A stretch of 64,000 nt of DNA from Natronomonas salina (lineage in GTDB: Archaea > Halobacteriota > Halobacteria > Halobacteriales > Haloarculaceae), in contig NZ_CP058335.1 in NCBI RefSeq assembly GCF_013391105.1, forward strand, positions 992,001 to 1,056,000, given 5' to 3'. Under the pieces are notes generated by a model. That model did not search any database. It was not told the DNA's origin and saw nothing but the letters and a program-made list of their open reading frames with translations. Each line of letters begins with the position of its first letter. The stretch's first letter is position 1. This document shows positions 1 to 8,228 of this stretch, one piece after another. The position numbers and the translations under genes are program-made.

Positions 1-1
1 G

Positions 2-307
2 ACGGCCTACGACCTCGACGACCTGCTGGCGCTGCTCGGCGCGCTCCCCGGCGACAGCATCTCCGAGGCGCTGTACTCCGGGTCGGCGAACGTCGGCCTC
101 GGGCTGAAGCTGAAGGTGGCCTACGAGACGTTCGGCCACTGGGGGACGCTGAAGAACCTCTACGACACGAAGAAGCTCGCCGACCGGCTCCTGGAGCACT
201 ACGAGTCGTACCCCTCCAGTCCGGACGGCTTCCCGGAGTGGCGCCGCCAGCGCGACCGGATCATGGACGACATCTACGCCGAGACCGGCGCCGAGCCGAA
301 GTACTAG
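2..307 (+). CDS. Unidentified protein, C-terminal end (5' truncated)
   Basis: The reading frame is open from the left edge of the window and ends at TAG 305-307, giving the last 101 residues of a longer protein. The visible part is acidic and helix-rich. It starts with a leucine-rich stretch (DDLLALLGALPG), continues with a Gly/Lys segment (GLGLKLKVAYETFGHWGTL), and ends with an Arg-rich helix and the tail AETGAEPKY. An in-frame GTG at 116 is probably internal, because coding character continues upstream of it. I do not recognise the family with confidence; a FAD-dependent oxidoreductase or geranylgeranyl-reductase-like C-terminus is only a guess. The stop codon overlaps the stop of the convergent next gene through the shared CTAG at 304-307. 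Confidence 0.6.
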   Translation, partial: TAYDLDDLLALLGALPGDSISEALYSGSANVGLGLKLKVAYETFGHWGTLKNLYDTKKLADRLLEHYESYPSSPDGFPEWRRQRDRIMDDIYAETGAEPKY

Positions 308-594
308 TCGATCGTAAAGACCGGCTCGCCGACGTTCTCGCTCTTGCACTCGGGACAGCGCGACGGCCGGTTCGTGAGGTCGTCGAACTCGTCGAAGCCG
401 CAGTCGCGGCACTCCGGCGGCGCCGCGAGGAGTTGCTCGTCGGTGCCCTCCAGGGACTTCGCGATGTGCTCGACGTGAGAGAGCGCCGACGCCGTGGTGA
501 TACCGAACTCCTCGGCGAGCGTGGCGGCCTCGGCTGGCTGGCCCCGGAGGAAGTCGGCGATCCGCTGCCGGGTCGTCCGGTCTGCACCCTGCAT
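304..594 (-). CDS. HTH transcriptional regulator fused to Zn-ribbon (COG3357-like)
   Basis: A 96-residue protein with an N-terminal winged-helix-like segment (about residues 5-60, TRQRIADFLRG to LSHVEHIAKSL) and a C-terminal zinc ribbon with two pairs of cysteines (CRDC and CPEC). This architecture matches a small archaeal family of predicted DNA-binding proteins that combine HTH and Zn-ribbon; the targets are unknown. I chose ATG 594 (MQGADRTTRQ) because the preceding nine residues are Gly/Pro-rich and unlike a domain start. An alternative start lies at 621. It is transcribed leftward, just after the sugar nucleotidyltransferase, with about 30 bp between them, so co-transcription is likely. 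Confidence 0.8.
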   Translation of the reverse strand: MQGADRTTRQRIADFLRGQPAEAATLAEEFGITTASALSHVEHIAKSLEGTDEQLLAAPPECRDCGFDEFDDLTNRPSRCPECKSENVGEPVFTID

Positions 595-625
595 ACCACC
601 CGCTGGGAGCCCGGCGGGCAAAACG

Positions 626-1597
626 CTACTGGGGACCGCTGTTCGTCAGCTGGGTGTGCGCGCCGAGCAGCGCGCCAGCGAGGTCGACGTTCTCGATGTG
701 GGTCCCCTCGTCGATGATGGTGTCGTGGATCTCGCAGTCCTGGACGACGGCGTCCTCGAAGACGATGGAGTGGTCGAGCGTCGAGTCGACGATCTCGGCG
801 TCGGCCATCACGTGGACGTTGTCGCCGATGGTCGATCGCTCGACGTCGGCGGACTCGGCGATGACGCTGTCGCCGTCGAGTTCCCAGGCGATGGCCTCCA
901 GGTACGACTCCGGCGTCCCGATGTCGTACCAGGGCTCCTCGAAGACGAAGGCGTTGACCGCCTCCCGGGACTGGAGCCACTGGAGGAACCACCCGGGCTC
1001 GTCGGGGTTGTTGTCGCCGGAGAGGTACTCCTCGAACCGGATCGACTCAGCCGGGAAGGCGTAGCAGGCGATGGAGACGAGCGTGCTGTTCGGTTCCTCG
1101 GGCTTCTCTTGGAAGTCGACGACGCGCTCGCCGTCGAGCTCCACGAGCCCGTAGGACTTGGCCTTCTCGCGGTCGCCGACGTCGTAGGCGGCCAGCGTCG
1201 CCGAACCCTTCTCGAGGAAGTAGTCGACGAAGTCCGAGAGATCGAAGCCGATGAGGTTGTCACCGGCGACGACGAGGAGGTCGTCGTCGACCCCCTCGCG
1301 CTCGACCAGCTGGCCGAGCGCGCCGACGACGCCGAACTTCTCGGACTCCTCGGTGGTCTCCTCGACGGAGATGCGGGGCTTCTCGAAGTCGCTGTCCGCG
1401 ATGTGTTCCTCGAAGTCCTCGGCGAACCGCTCGTTGGTGGAGACGTACACCTCGTCGATGCGGTCGTCTTCCTCCAGCGGCTGGAAGATCCGGTCGATGA
1501 CGGTGTCCTCGCCGATGGGGAGGAGCATCTTCGGGCGGTGCTTCGTGATCGGCCACAGGCGCGTCGCGTATCCCCCTGCAAGGACGACGGCTTTCAT
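626..1597 (-). CDS. NDP-sugar pyrophosphorylase (glucose-1-phosphate nucleotidyltransferase family)
   Basis: A 323-residue protein starting MKAVVLAGGYATRLWP, the nucleotide-binding signature of the RmlA/GlmU-type nucleotidyltransferases, followed by RPKMLLPI. The family joins a nucleoside triphosphate to a sugar-1-phosphate and releases pyrophosphate, making activated sugars for glycan synthesis. The VVAGDN motif near residue 112 fits the metal-binding Asp, and EKPEEP fits the sugar-binding loop. From about residue 245 the chain turns into Val/Ile-spaced hexapeptides (SVIAESADVERSTIGDNV), a left-handed beta helix as in the two-domain archaeal members. The exact nucleotide and sugar cannot be read from sequence. 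The start is supported by a TATA-like element 27 nt upstream. Confidence 0.88.
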   Translation of the reverse strand: MKAVVLAGGYATRLWPITKHRPKMLLPIGEDTVIDRIFQPLEEDDRIDEVYVSTNERFAEDFEEHIADSDFEKPRISVEETTEESEKFGVVGALGQLVEREGVDDDLLVVAGDNLIGFDLSDFVDYFLEKGSATLAAYDVGDREKAKSYGLVELDGERVVDFQEKPEEPNSTLVSIACYAFPAESIRFEEYLSGDNNPDEPGWFLQWLQSREAVNAFVFEEPWYDIGTPESYLEAIAWELDGDSVIAESADVERSTIGDNVHVMADAEIVDSTLDHSIVFEDAVVQDCEIHDTIIDEGTHIENVDLAGALLGAHTQLTNSGPQ

Positions 1598-1619
1598 TGT
1601 CAGAACCGACAGAAGCCGC

Positions 1620-1629
1620 GATTATGATT
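1620..1629 (-). promoter_or_regulatory. TATA-like box for nucleotidyltransferase gene
   Basis: Read on the minus strand, AATCATAATC lies about 27 nt before ATG 1597, the spacing expected for a leaderless haloarchaeal transcript. A short symmetric sequence (TGTC...GACA, 1598-1611) lies between it and the start codon. Confidence 0.4.
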
Positions 1630-1777
1630 CTTTTGCAACCGAGGGTCTACGGGGGATGAGGCGGCCAGCGCCGCCGTGATCTGAGCAGTGCGGCGGTCCG
1701 CCAGCGCGGGTGTGCGGCGCGACGGGCCGTCTTAGCGGAGTGCCCGCGAGAGCGGTCGCGAGCGCCGCCTGTCCGCC

Positions 1778-2494
1778 CTACCCGAGCCACGCGTCTTCGA
1801 CGATTAGGGAACCCCGGGTGCCATCGAACTCGGTGTCGTACTCCAGTTCGATCGGCCGCTCCATGTGCGGGCCGTCGGTGACGAGGGTCTCGAACTCCCC
1901 GCCCTCGCCGAGGACGTGGACGCCGTACTCGTCGTTCAGCGCCTCGAGTTCGGCGATCGCGTCGGCGTCGAGGGTCCGCCCCAGCCACGACTCGTCCAGG
2001 CCGTAGGCCGCCACCCGGATGATCGTGATCTCGAAGCCGGCGTCGAGCATCGCGTCCGCGAGCTCGCGGGGGTCCTGCTGCCACAGCGGCGCGAACAGCT
2101 CGGCGTCCAGCCGCTCGCACATCGCCTCGATGCGGGTGGTCTGGTAGCTGCTCTCGACGGCGCCAGCGGTGACGCCGCCGATACCGCCGAGTTCCCCGGA
2201 GAGGTCGACCAGCGCGTCCTCGAGCGGTTCGAGTTCGCGGTCGCCACGGGCACTCGAGTCCTCGGTCGCGTCGGCGTCGGCCTCGAAGTCGTCCGGGCGG
2301 ACGTCGACCAGCGGGATGCCGACGCTCTCTGCGGCCAGCGACGCGAGTTCGGTCGCCGGAACGTGGTACATGTAGGAGTCGCCGGCCGGGTGGACGGTGA
2401 CGAGCCGTTCGACCGGCTCGCCCGCCTCCAGCGCCCGGTAGAGCGCCCAGGAGGAGTCCTTCCCGCCCGAGAACAGGCTCACCCACGGATCCAT
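1778..2494 (-). CDS. dph6: Diphthine--ammonia ligase (ATP-PPase family)
   Basis: A 238-residue adenine-nucleotide alpha hydrolase. The PP-loop SGGKDS is at residues 9-14, and EGGEFETLVTDGP near residue 197 is the signature of the diphthamide synthetase subfamily. The enzyme catalyses the last step of diphthamide formation on elongation factor 2: ATP-dependent amidation of diphthine with ammonium. Length and motif order fit archaeal Dph6 (MJ0570-type). The GTAGAVESSYQTTRIE-like region carries the typical conserved substrate loop. No other diphthamide genes are adjacent. The gene is separated from the downstream nucleotidyltransferase by 180 bp holding a GC-rich spacer with no gene I can support. 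Its start lies 42 bp from the DUF373 gene on the same strand. Confidence 0.88.
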   Translation of the reverse strand: MDPWVSLFSGGKDSSWALYRALEAGEPVERLVTVHPAGDSYMYHVPATELASLAAESVGIPLVDVRPDDFEADADATEDSSARGDRELEPLEDALVDLSGELGGIGGVTAGAVESSYQTTRIEAMCERLDAELFAPLWQQDPRELADAMLDAGFEITIIRVAAYGLDESWLGRTLDADAIAELEALNDEYGVHVLGEGGEFETLVTDGPHMERPIELEYDTEFDGTRGSLIVEDAWLG

Positions 2495-2536
2495 ACCCGC
2501 CGTTGCTCCGGCCCGGCTATAGGGCCGTCGGTTCAG

Positions 2537-3664
2537 TCACTCGGGGTACTCCTCGAGCCGCGACTCCGAGTCGTTCATCCGCGAGGTGAAGGCGACCCCG
2601 ACGAAGCTGACGAGGATGCCCGCCGCGACGTAGGTCGCGAGTCGTCCCCAGATCGAGAGGGTGAACCCCTCGACCGAGATCGGGCCGACCGCGATCGGCT
2701 GGATGACCAGCCGACCGAGCACGTCGGCGCGCTCGAGGAAGTAGCCGGTGAAGCCGCGGACCACGAGGCCGATGGCGACGACGCCGAAGGGGAGGTTCAT
2801 CAGCGCGCCGGAGACGTCCTCCTCGGCCAGCAGTTCGTCGATGAGGCGTCCCGTCGCCGCCGCCAGCGCGGCGGCGGCGAACCAGGGGACGCTGACGTAG
2901 AGGAATCGGAGCCCGAGCAGGAGTTCGCTGACGTCGCCCATCCCCGAGACGCTGATCCCGCCGGCGAAGATGCCGATGAACGCCAGTCCGGCGCCGACGA
3001 CGTAGGTCACGAGGGAGACCTGCCCGGAGTAGAAGGCGTCGCGGACCTTCCGGGGGAGCGACGAGACGAAGTCGTCGATGCCGAGGCCCTTGTAGAGGAG
3101 GAACGTGCCGATGACGGAGGCGATCGCCGACAGGGCGATCGTGACGCTGTCGGCCAGCAGCAGGAGCACCGGGAACGCCAGGAGGGCGGCGCCGATGGGG
3201 ACGAGGATCGTCCCGCGAAGCTCCTCGTCGCCGAGGAACTGCTTCAGCAGGTAGTACGTCGACTGGATGTCGTGGGACTGCCGGACGACGACCCGGTCGA
3301 CAGCGTCGACCCGGATCCGGCTCTCGATGATGGGGACGAGTCGCTCGTCGCTGGCGGAGTCGGTGACCACGACGGCGGAGTCCGGCGCGAACTCCTCGAC
3401 GAGTCCGTCCGTCTGGCGCGCGACGGCGCGGTCGCTGTTGACGCTGTCGCCGCCGCCGGCGACGACGGCGACGATGGCTTCTTCGCCGTCGTCGCGGAGG
3501 TCGCGGGCGACGCGGAGGGTCTCCAGCAGGCAGTTGACGCGGCTGTCTTCGGGGTCGTCGATGCCGACGTCGGTGACCAGCGCCTGGACGGCCTCCCAGC
3601 CGACGACGGGACCGTCGGGACCGAGCCCGCCGTCGCGATCGACGCATACGACCAGCGTACTCAC
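2537..3664 (-). CDS. DUF373 family multi-pass membrane protein
   Basis: A protein of about 375 residues. The soluble N-terminal domain of about 150 residues opens with STLVVCVDRDGG, typical of DUF373, and contains VVAGGGDSVNSDRAVARQ and a VVTDSASDERLVP segment. About six membrane-spanning helices follow (for example GTILVPIGAALLAFPVLLLL). The function is unknown. The family is archaeal, and its N-terminal domain resembles a nucleotide- or ligand-binding fold by pattern only. I placed the start at GTG 3664, which puts the domain start at residue 1; an upstream alternative at 3691 would add MSRRGQPCD. It is followed by dph6 on the same strand, with no obvious functional link. Confidence 0.8.
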   Translation of the reverse strand: MSTLVVCVDRDGGLGPDGPVVGWEAVQALVTDVGIDDPEDSRVNCLLETLRVARDLRDDGEEAIVAVVAGGGDSVNSDRAVARQTDGLVEEFAPDSAVVVTDSASDERLVPIIESRIRVDAVDRVVVRQSHDIQSTYYLLKQFLGDEELRGTILVPIGAALLAFPVLLLLADSVTIALSAIASVIGTFLLYKGLGIDDFVSSLPRKVRDAFYSGQVSLVTYVVGAGLAFIGIFAGGISVSGMGDVSELLLGLRFLYVSVPWFAAAALAAATGRLIDELLAEEDVSGALMNLPFGVVAIGLVVRGFTGYFLERADVLGRLVIQPIAVGPISVEGFTLSIWGRLATYVAAGILVSFVGVAFTSRMNDSESRLEEYPE

Positions 3665-3739
3665 GTCGCAAGGTTGCCCACGCCGGGACAAAAGCTTTCG
3701 TGACCGTTCGTCACCCCGAGGCCCCTGCGGAACGGGCCG

Positions 3740-4738
3740 TTACACCCGGAATCGAAACTCGCCGTCGGCGTCGGTGAACTGACCGGCGACGCCGGCGCCC
3801 GCGGCGTAGGCGACCCGCTCGGCGCCGCCGCGGAGCCGTTCGGCGATGTGGGTCGTCGGCTCCAGTTCCGTCGTCTCGACCGGTTCCTCGAGGAGGTCCT
3901 CAAGGCGTTCCTCTACGTCGTCTCTGGTGCCAATCTCGTCGACGAGTCCGATGGCGTCGGCCTCCTCGCCGAGGTAGACCCTCGCCTCGGTCTCCCGGAT
4001 GATCTCGTCGTCCATGTCCCGTCCCTCGGCGACCGTCTCGACGAACTGGTCGTAGTAGTCGTCGATGAGCCCCTGGAGGTAGGCCCGCTCGTCGTCGTCG
4101 AGGTCCTCGAACGGGACGCCGGCCTCCTTGTACTCGCCGGCGGTGAACTGCTCGTACTCGACGCCGGCCTTGTCGAGGAGGTCCGAGGCCGTCATCCGCG
4201 AGCCGCGGACGCCGATGGAGCCGACGATGCTGCCCTCGCGGGCCCACAGTTCGTCGCAGCCGCTGGCGATCCAGTAGCCGCCGCTGGCGCAGACGTCCGT
4301 GGCGTAGGCGACGGTCGGGCCGTCGAACTTCTCGGCGGCCAGCCGGATATCGTCGCTCGGGACGACCGCGCCGCCCGGCGTGTTCAGCCGCAGCAGCAGC
4401 GCCTCCGCGTTCCCGTCCGCGTCGGCCCGCTCGACGAGCTCGACGACGTCGTCGGCGCCCGGCGTCCCCGGCGCCGAGAAGGGAACGCCGCCGCCGCTGT
4501 CCCGGGTTATCGGTCCCTCGACGGCGACCTCGGCGACGTTGTATCCCGGGAAGACGCTGCGAGCGACGTTCCCGGCTACGCGGAGACCGAGGACGGCGGC
4601 CGCGAGGACCAGGAGGACGCCGACCAGTTCGACGGTGCTCGTCGGGAACGCGACGAACAGCATCCACCCGACTGCGGCCGCGAGGGCGGCGCCAAGCGTT
4701 ACGATGGCGATCCGGCCGACGGTTCGGAGCATGTTCAT
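3740..4738 (-). CDS. sppA: Signal peptide peptidase SppA-type protease (S49 family)
   Basis: A 332-residue membrane protease. Two hydrophobic segments (about residues 8-30 and 36-52) anchor it, and the peptidase S49 domain follows. The nucleophile is most likely Ser152 in CASGGYWIASG and the general base Lys204 in FTAGEYKEAG, giving the Ser-Lys dyad of SppA enzymes. LLRLNTPGGAVVPSDD is the conserved strand before the oxyanion region, and GSIGVRG follows the nucleophile. The family degrades signal peptides and membrane-embedded peptides, facing the outside or pseudoperiplasm. The C-terminal tail after residue 290 is acidic and unlike bacterial SppA. It lies convergent to nothing: the DUF373 gene follows on the same strand after 75 bp. 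Confidence 0.88.
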   Translation of the reverse strand: MNMLRTVGRIAIVTLGAALAAAVGWMLFVAFPTSTVELVGVLLVLAAAVLGLRVAGNVARSVFPGYNVAEVAVEGPITRDSGGGVPFSAPGTPGADDVVELVERADADGNAEALLLRLNTPGGAVVPSDDIRLAAEKFDGPTVAYATDVCASGGYWIASGCDELWAREGSIVGSIGVRGSRMTASDLLDKAGVEYEQFTAGEYKEAGVPFEDLDDDERAYLQGLIDDYYDQFVETVAEGRDMDDEIIRETEARVYLGEEADAIGLVDEIGTRDDVEERLEDLLEEPVETTELEPTTHIAERLRGGAERVAYAAGAGVAGQFTDADGEFRFRV

Positions 4739-4834
4739 AGACCGGACACTCGGCCGGCCGGCTGTTAAGTGTGGGCGGAAGAACCTGCGAGAACGTCTGC
4801 TGTTAGTTCGGTCGTGGTGCGGTCGTCCGTCTCT

Positions 4835-5017
4835 TCAGACGCCGGCGTTGTCTTCCGAGAGGCCGACCAGCAGCGAGCCGGCGGCCAGGCCGAGCGCCGC
4901 GACGGCGGCCAGCGGGCTCGGAATGGGCACCTGCATCGTGCCGGTCCCGATGATCAACAGGGCGCTGACGACCAGCAGCGCGACGCCGATTCCGAGCTTG
5001 CGAACGTTCGTTGCCAT
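4835..5017 (-). CDS. Small two-helix membrane protein
   Basis: A 60-residue protein starting MATNVRKLGIGVALLVV, with two hydrophobic segments (residues about 9-26 and 35-54) joined by TGTMQVPIPSP and ending in an acidic tail (SEDNAGV). It has no enzymatic motif. I chose ATG 5017 because the longer alternative from 5155 would add 46 residues of non-acidic, non-hydrophobic sequence. Similar tiny two-helix proteins are frequent in haloarchaeal genomes, and none has a known function. It is divergent from the PUA-domain gene, with 159 bp between start codons that must hold both promoters (GTATTTATC near 5074 on the plus strand). Confidence 0.65.
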   Translation of the reverse strand: MATNVRKLGIGVALLVVSALLIIGTGTMQVPIPSPLAAVAALGLAAGSLLVGLSEDNAGV

Positions 5018-5176
5018 GTCTTCGAGTTGGTACGTCCGCAGCTTAAGTCTCACGAAAGGCACAGACGTGAGTGTATTTATCACCCACACATTCCTGTCAG
5101 GAACGATATGCTGTTTGGTACCGAGAGACATAGCCGTCCCGAAAGGCGTATCCACCGTCTTCCCGAGGCGTCTGGT

Positions 5177-5638
5177 ATGAAGCGCGACGACGACGCCCTC
5201 GAGACGGTGGCCGACTACCAGTTCGGCCGCGGCGCCGGCGCGGCGCTATTCGACGGCGAGGTCGTCGTCCAGCGGACGAGCTCCGGCCGCCCCCAGCAGA
5301 TCCTCGCCGACGGCGAACGGATCCTCTCGTACGGGACCGACGGCCGGTTCACGCTCGGAGCGGTCGGCGGCCGCCGGCTGCAGGCGGCCCTCGAGTTTCC
5401 CGCCTACCGGGTGGTCGTCGGCGACGACAGCGAGCCGTTCGTCCGCGACGGGAAGAACGTCTTCGCGAAGTTCGTCAGGGAGGTCGACCCGGCGGTCCGG
5501 CCGGGCGACGAGGTGCTTGTCGAGCACTACGACGGCGACCTCGTGGCCGTCGGCCGGGCCGAACTCTCAGCCGACGCCATGCTCGACTTCGAGACGGGGA
5601 TGGCCGTGAAGGTCCGCGACGGCGTCCCGGCGGAGTGA
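5177..5638 (+). CDS. PUA domain-containing RNA-binding protein
   Basis: A 153-residue protein with an N-terminal alpha/beta part (DYQFGRGAGAALF...) and a C-terminal PUA domain (about residues 70-150) that includes the strands AYRVVVGDDSEPFVRDGKNVFAKFV and RPGDEVLVEHYDGDLVAVGRAEL. PUA domains bind structured RNA such as tRNA. The protein resembles the stand-alone PUA part of archaeal tRNA-guanine transglycosylase-related proteins. It is the first gene of a rightward cluster with NAC and TrmI, a recurrent archaeal arrangement that links RNA modification and nascent chain handling. ATG 5177 was chosen because the open frame upstream lacks coding character. Confidence 0.85.
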   Translation: MKRDDDALETVADYQFGRGAGAALFDGEVVVQRTSSGRPQQILADGERILSYGTDGRFTLGAVGGRRLQAALEFPAYRVVVGDDSEPFVRDGKNVFAKFVREVDPAVRPGDEVLVEHYDGDLVAVGRAELSADAMLDFETGMAVKVRDGVPAE

Positions 5639-5686
5639 CGCCGCGTAACATCAGGCTTTTTGCACCGTCACCACCTGGCTACGGGT

Positions 5687-6094
5687 ATGTTCGGAGGAGG
5701 CGGCGGACTGAACCCGCGCAAGATGAAGCAGATGATGAACCAGATGGGGATCGACCTCGAGGATATCGACGCCGAGGAGGTCATCATCCGGACCCCCGAG
5801 GAGGAACTCGTCTTCCACAACGCCGAGGTCCAGCGGATGGACGCCCAGGGCCAGCAGACCTACCAGGTCGTCGGCGAGCCCGACTCCCGACCGCGAGGCG
5901 AAGGGGGCGACACCGACGAGGCCGGCGCCATCGAGGACGCCGACGCCAGCGGCGGCGGTTCGAGCAGCGACTTCTCGGAGCAGGACGTCGAGATCGTCGC
6001 CCAGCGAGCCGGCGTGCCGGAGGAGACGGCCCGCGAGACCCTGGAGGAGACCGGCGACCTGGCGGCGGCCGTCCAGCAGCTCGAGGACGAGTGA
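5687..6094 (+). CDS. nac: Nascent polypeptide-associated complex protein
   Basis: A 135-residue archaeal NAC. It begins [21 protein letters not shown], the family's basic ribosome-binding N-terminus, and continues with the NAC beta-barrel strand region ([20 protein letters not shown]). After an acidic Gly/Ser linker (residues about 66-95) it ends with a UBA domain ([20 protein letters not shown]). The homodimer sits at the ribosomal exit tunnel and shields nascent chains. The linker is longer and more acidic than in non-halophiles, as expected for a haloarchaeon. It lies 48 bp after the PUA gene and overlaps trmI by four bases (GTGA), which suggests translational coupling. Confidence 0.95.
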   Translation: MFGGGGGLNPRKMKQMMNQMGIDLEDIDAEEVIIRTPEEELVFHNAEVQRMDAQGQQTYQVVGEPDSRPRGEGGDTDEAGAIEDADASGGGSSSDFSEQDVEIVAQRAGVPEETARETLEETGDLAAAVQQLEDE

Positions 6095-6837
6095 GCGACC
6101 GCCGGGTGCTCGTCGTCCGCGGCAACCGCGAGTTCCTGCTGGCGCCGGGCGAGACCCTCGAGAGTGACCTCGGCATCCTCGAGCTCCCGGAGGACGTCGA
6201 GCCCGGAACCACCGTCGAGACGCATCTGAACGAGGCCTTCGAGGTGCGGCGGCTCCGCGGTCCGGACCTCTTCGACCACCTGGAGCGCACCGGCGCGCCG
6301 ATGATGCCGCGCGACATCGGCCTCGTCGTCGGCCACACCGGCGTCGCCGCGGGCGACCGGGTGCTCGACGCCGGCACCGGAACCGGCGTCCTCTCCGCGT
6401 ACCTCGGCCGCCTCGGCGTCGACGTGACCACCTACGAGAGGGACCCCGAGTTCGCCGACGTCGCCCGCGAGAACATGGACCTCGCCGGCGTAACCGACCT
6501 CGTCGACGTCCGCACCGGCGACCTCACGGATGAACTCGACGACCTCGAGGAGCGCTTCGACCTCCTGACCCTCGACACCGCCGACGCCCCGACGGTCGTC
6601 GAGCGCGCGCCGGACGTGCTCGCGCCGGGCGGCTTCGTCGCGGTCTACTCGCCGTTCGTCGAGTCGTCAGGCGAGACTGTGGCGGCGGCCCGAGAGGCCG
6701 GACTCTCCGGAATCGAGACCCTCGAGACCATCCAGCGGGAGATGGACTTCGACGACCGCGGCTCCCGCCCGTCGACGGCCGGCGTCGGCCACACGGGCTA
6801 CCTCACGTTCGCCCGGTTCACGCCGGAACTGGAGTGA
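6091..6837 (+). CDS. trmI: tRNA (adenine-N1)-methyltransferase TrmI family
   Basis: A 248-residue Rossmann-fold methyltransferase. An N-terminal beta domain ([20 protein letters not shown]) precedes the S-adenosylmethionine-binding motif [16 protein letters not shown] at about residue 91, an acidic motif II (TYERDPEF) and [10 protein letters not shown]. Archaeal TrmI methylates adenines 57 and 58 of the tRNA T loop, which stabilises the tertiary fold. The GTG start at 6091 overlaps the nac stop codon. The conserved [10 protein letters not shown] loop, which positions the target adenine, is present. It ends 18 bp before the convergent threonine synthase-like gene. Confidence 0.9.
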   Translation: MSDRRVLVVRGNREFLLAPGETLESDLGILELPEDVEPGTTVETHLNEAFEVRRLRGPDLFDHLERTGAPMMPRDIGLVVGHTGVAAGDRVLDAGTGTGVLSAYLGRLGVDVTTYERDPEFADVARENMDLAGVTDLVDVRTGDLTDELDDLEERFDLLTLDTADAPTVVERAPDVLAPGGFVAVYSPFVESSGETVAAAREAGLSGIETLETIQREMDFDDRGSRPSTAGVGHTGYLTFARFTPELE

Positions 6838-6855
6838 GTCCGGTCCCGGACCCTT

Positions 6856-8025
6856 CTACATCCCCCGTCCCATCAGCCGGCTCCGGACGATGTCGGCGTC
6901 CTTGTTCCCGGTGCCGGTGTTGACGAGGACGACGGTGTCGTCCGCGTCGAAGGCGTCGCGCTCCAGCAGGTCCCACGCCCCGGCCGCGGCGGCGCCGCAG
7001 GCGACGCTGACCTCGAGGCCCTCGTGCTGGGCGATGGTCGCGGCGCTGTCGAGCAGGTCCTGGTCGTCGACCGCGACCGCGTCGCCGCCGCTGGCGCGGA
7101 CGGCCTCCGCCGCCGGCAGGCCGCCCTCCGGGTCGGGGATCTCCAGGCTGCCGACGACCGTGTCGGGGACCTCCCACGGCTCCGGGTCGCCACCCGACTC
7201 GACGGCCTCGACCACCGGCGCGCAGCCGTCCGGCTGGGCCGCGTACAGCCGCGGCGTCCCCTCGACCACCCCGAGGTCGGCGAACTCCCTGGCCGCCTTC
7301 CAGAGCCCCGAGACGACCGTCCCGTGGCCCACCGGCACGACGACGGCGTCCGGGACCGTCCAGTCGAGCTGCTCGACGACCTCGTAGTAGATCGGTTTCG
7401 CGCCCTCGTGGCGGAACGGCGAGTCGAAGGCGCCGGCGGGGAACCACTCCTCGTCGCCGGCCGCCGGGAGCTCCTCGCGCTCGGCCTCGTAGGCCTCCCG
7501 GGCGTCGCCGTACCGCCCCTCGACGACGCGCATGTCGCCGCCGTGGACGTTGATCATCGCCTTGTTGACGAAGTTCGTCCGGCTGGGGACGAACACCCGC
7601 GACAGCAGCCCGGCGCGGGCGGCGTAGGCGGCCGCCGACTGCCCGCCGTTCCCCGTCGTCGGCAGCGCAAGCGTGTCCGCGTCGCCCCGGGACGCGGCCG
7701 CCGCGACGAGCGCCTGCCCGCGGTCCGTGACCGTCCCGGTCGGGTTGTGCGCCTCGTTCTTGACGAGGACGCGCGCGACGCCGAGTTCGTCGGCCAGCCG
7801 CGGGGCCTTCACCAGCGGCGTCGCTCCCTCGCCCATGCCGTCGGGGACGAGCGGCAGCAGTTCGCGGTGCTTCCAGCCGCCAGCGCGGTCGGCGAGCGTC
7901 TCACGGTCGAGGTCGACCTCGTTGTAGTCGTAGCTCGCGTCGAGCGTCCCGCCGCAGTCCGGGCACCGCGTCGGGTCATCGTCGGCGACCGTCGCCCCGC
8001 AGTCCGTACACTCGAACGTGGTCAT
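6856..8025 (-). CDS. Threonine synthase-like protein lacking the PLP lysine
   Basis: A 389-residue homologue of threonine synthase, a fold-type II PLP enzyme. It starts with a zinc-ribbon-like module (C6, C9, C21, C24), as do many archaeal ThrC proteins. The segment around residues 89-103 aligns with the PLP lysine motif NPTGSFKDRG, but here it reads NPTGTVTDRG, with Thr100 (codon 7726-7728) in place of the lysine. The phosphate-binding Gly-rich segment (TTGNGGQSAAAYAARAG) and the C-terminal NTGTGNKD are retained. Without the Schiff-base lysine, ordinary threonine synthesis is unlikely, so it may be a binding protein, a regulator or a differently catalysing enzyme. I chose ATG 8025 over the upstream start because it places the first Zn ligand normally. 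Confidence 0.82.
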   Translation of the reverse strand: MTTFECTDCGATVADDDPTRCPDCGGTLDASYDYNEVDLDRETLADRAGGWKHRELLPLVPDGMGEGATPLVKAPRLADELGVARVLVKNEAHNPTGTVTDRGQALVAAAASRGDADTLALPTTGNGGQSAAAYAARAGLLSRVFVPSRTNFVNKAMINVHGGDMRVVEGRYGDAREAYEAEREELPAAGDEEWFPAGAFDSPFRHEGAKPIYYEVVEQLDWTVPDAVVVPVGHGTVVSGLWKAAREFADLGVVEGTPRLYAAQPDGCAPVVEAVESGGDPEPWEVPDTVVGSLEIPDPEGGLPAAEAVRASGGDAVAVDDQDLLDSAATIAQHEGLEVSVACGAAAAGAWDLLERDAFDADDTVVLVNTGTGNKDADIVRSRLMGRGM

Positions 8026-8228
8026 TGGCGGCCGTTCGGAACCGCCCGGCAAAGCCCTGTCCTTCCTGCTCGGGCCGGGGGACGATTCCCTCCGGAGCCG
8101 GTTCGGCGATCTACCAGGGCGGATGGCGATTCATCCGCCAGGGGAGGTTCTCCCGGCCGTCGACGACCCGGAGTTCAATTTCCTAGGCGACGGAAACGGG
8201 TTTGACGGGGGGCGCCGAACGGGGTGAC

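Noticed and set aside
1598-1777. Possible small RNA or gene between dph6 and the nucleotidyltransferase
   Set aside because: Only GC-rich short symmetric sequences are seen; there is no start codon with coding character and no clear promoter besides the nucleotidyltransferase TATA element.
1865-3703. A 612-codon plus-strand frame opposite dph6 and the DUF373 gene
   Set aside because: It is the complement of two well-supported genes. It has no domain, and its repeated EDA/DGD composition is typical of antisense frames in GC-rich haloarchaeal DNA.
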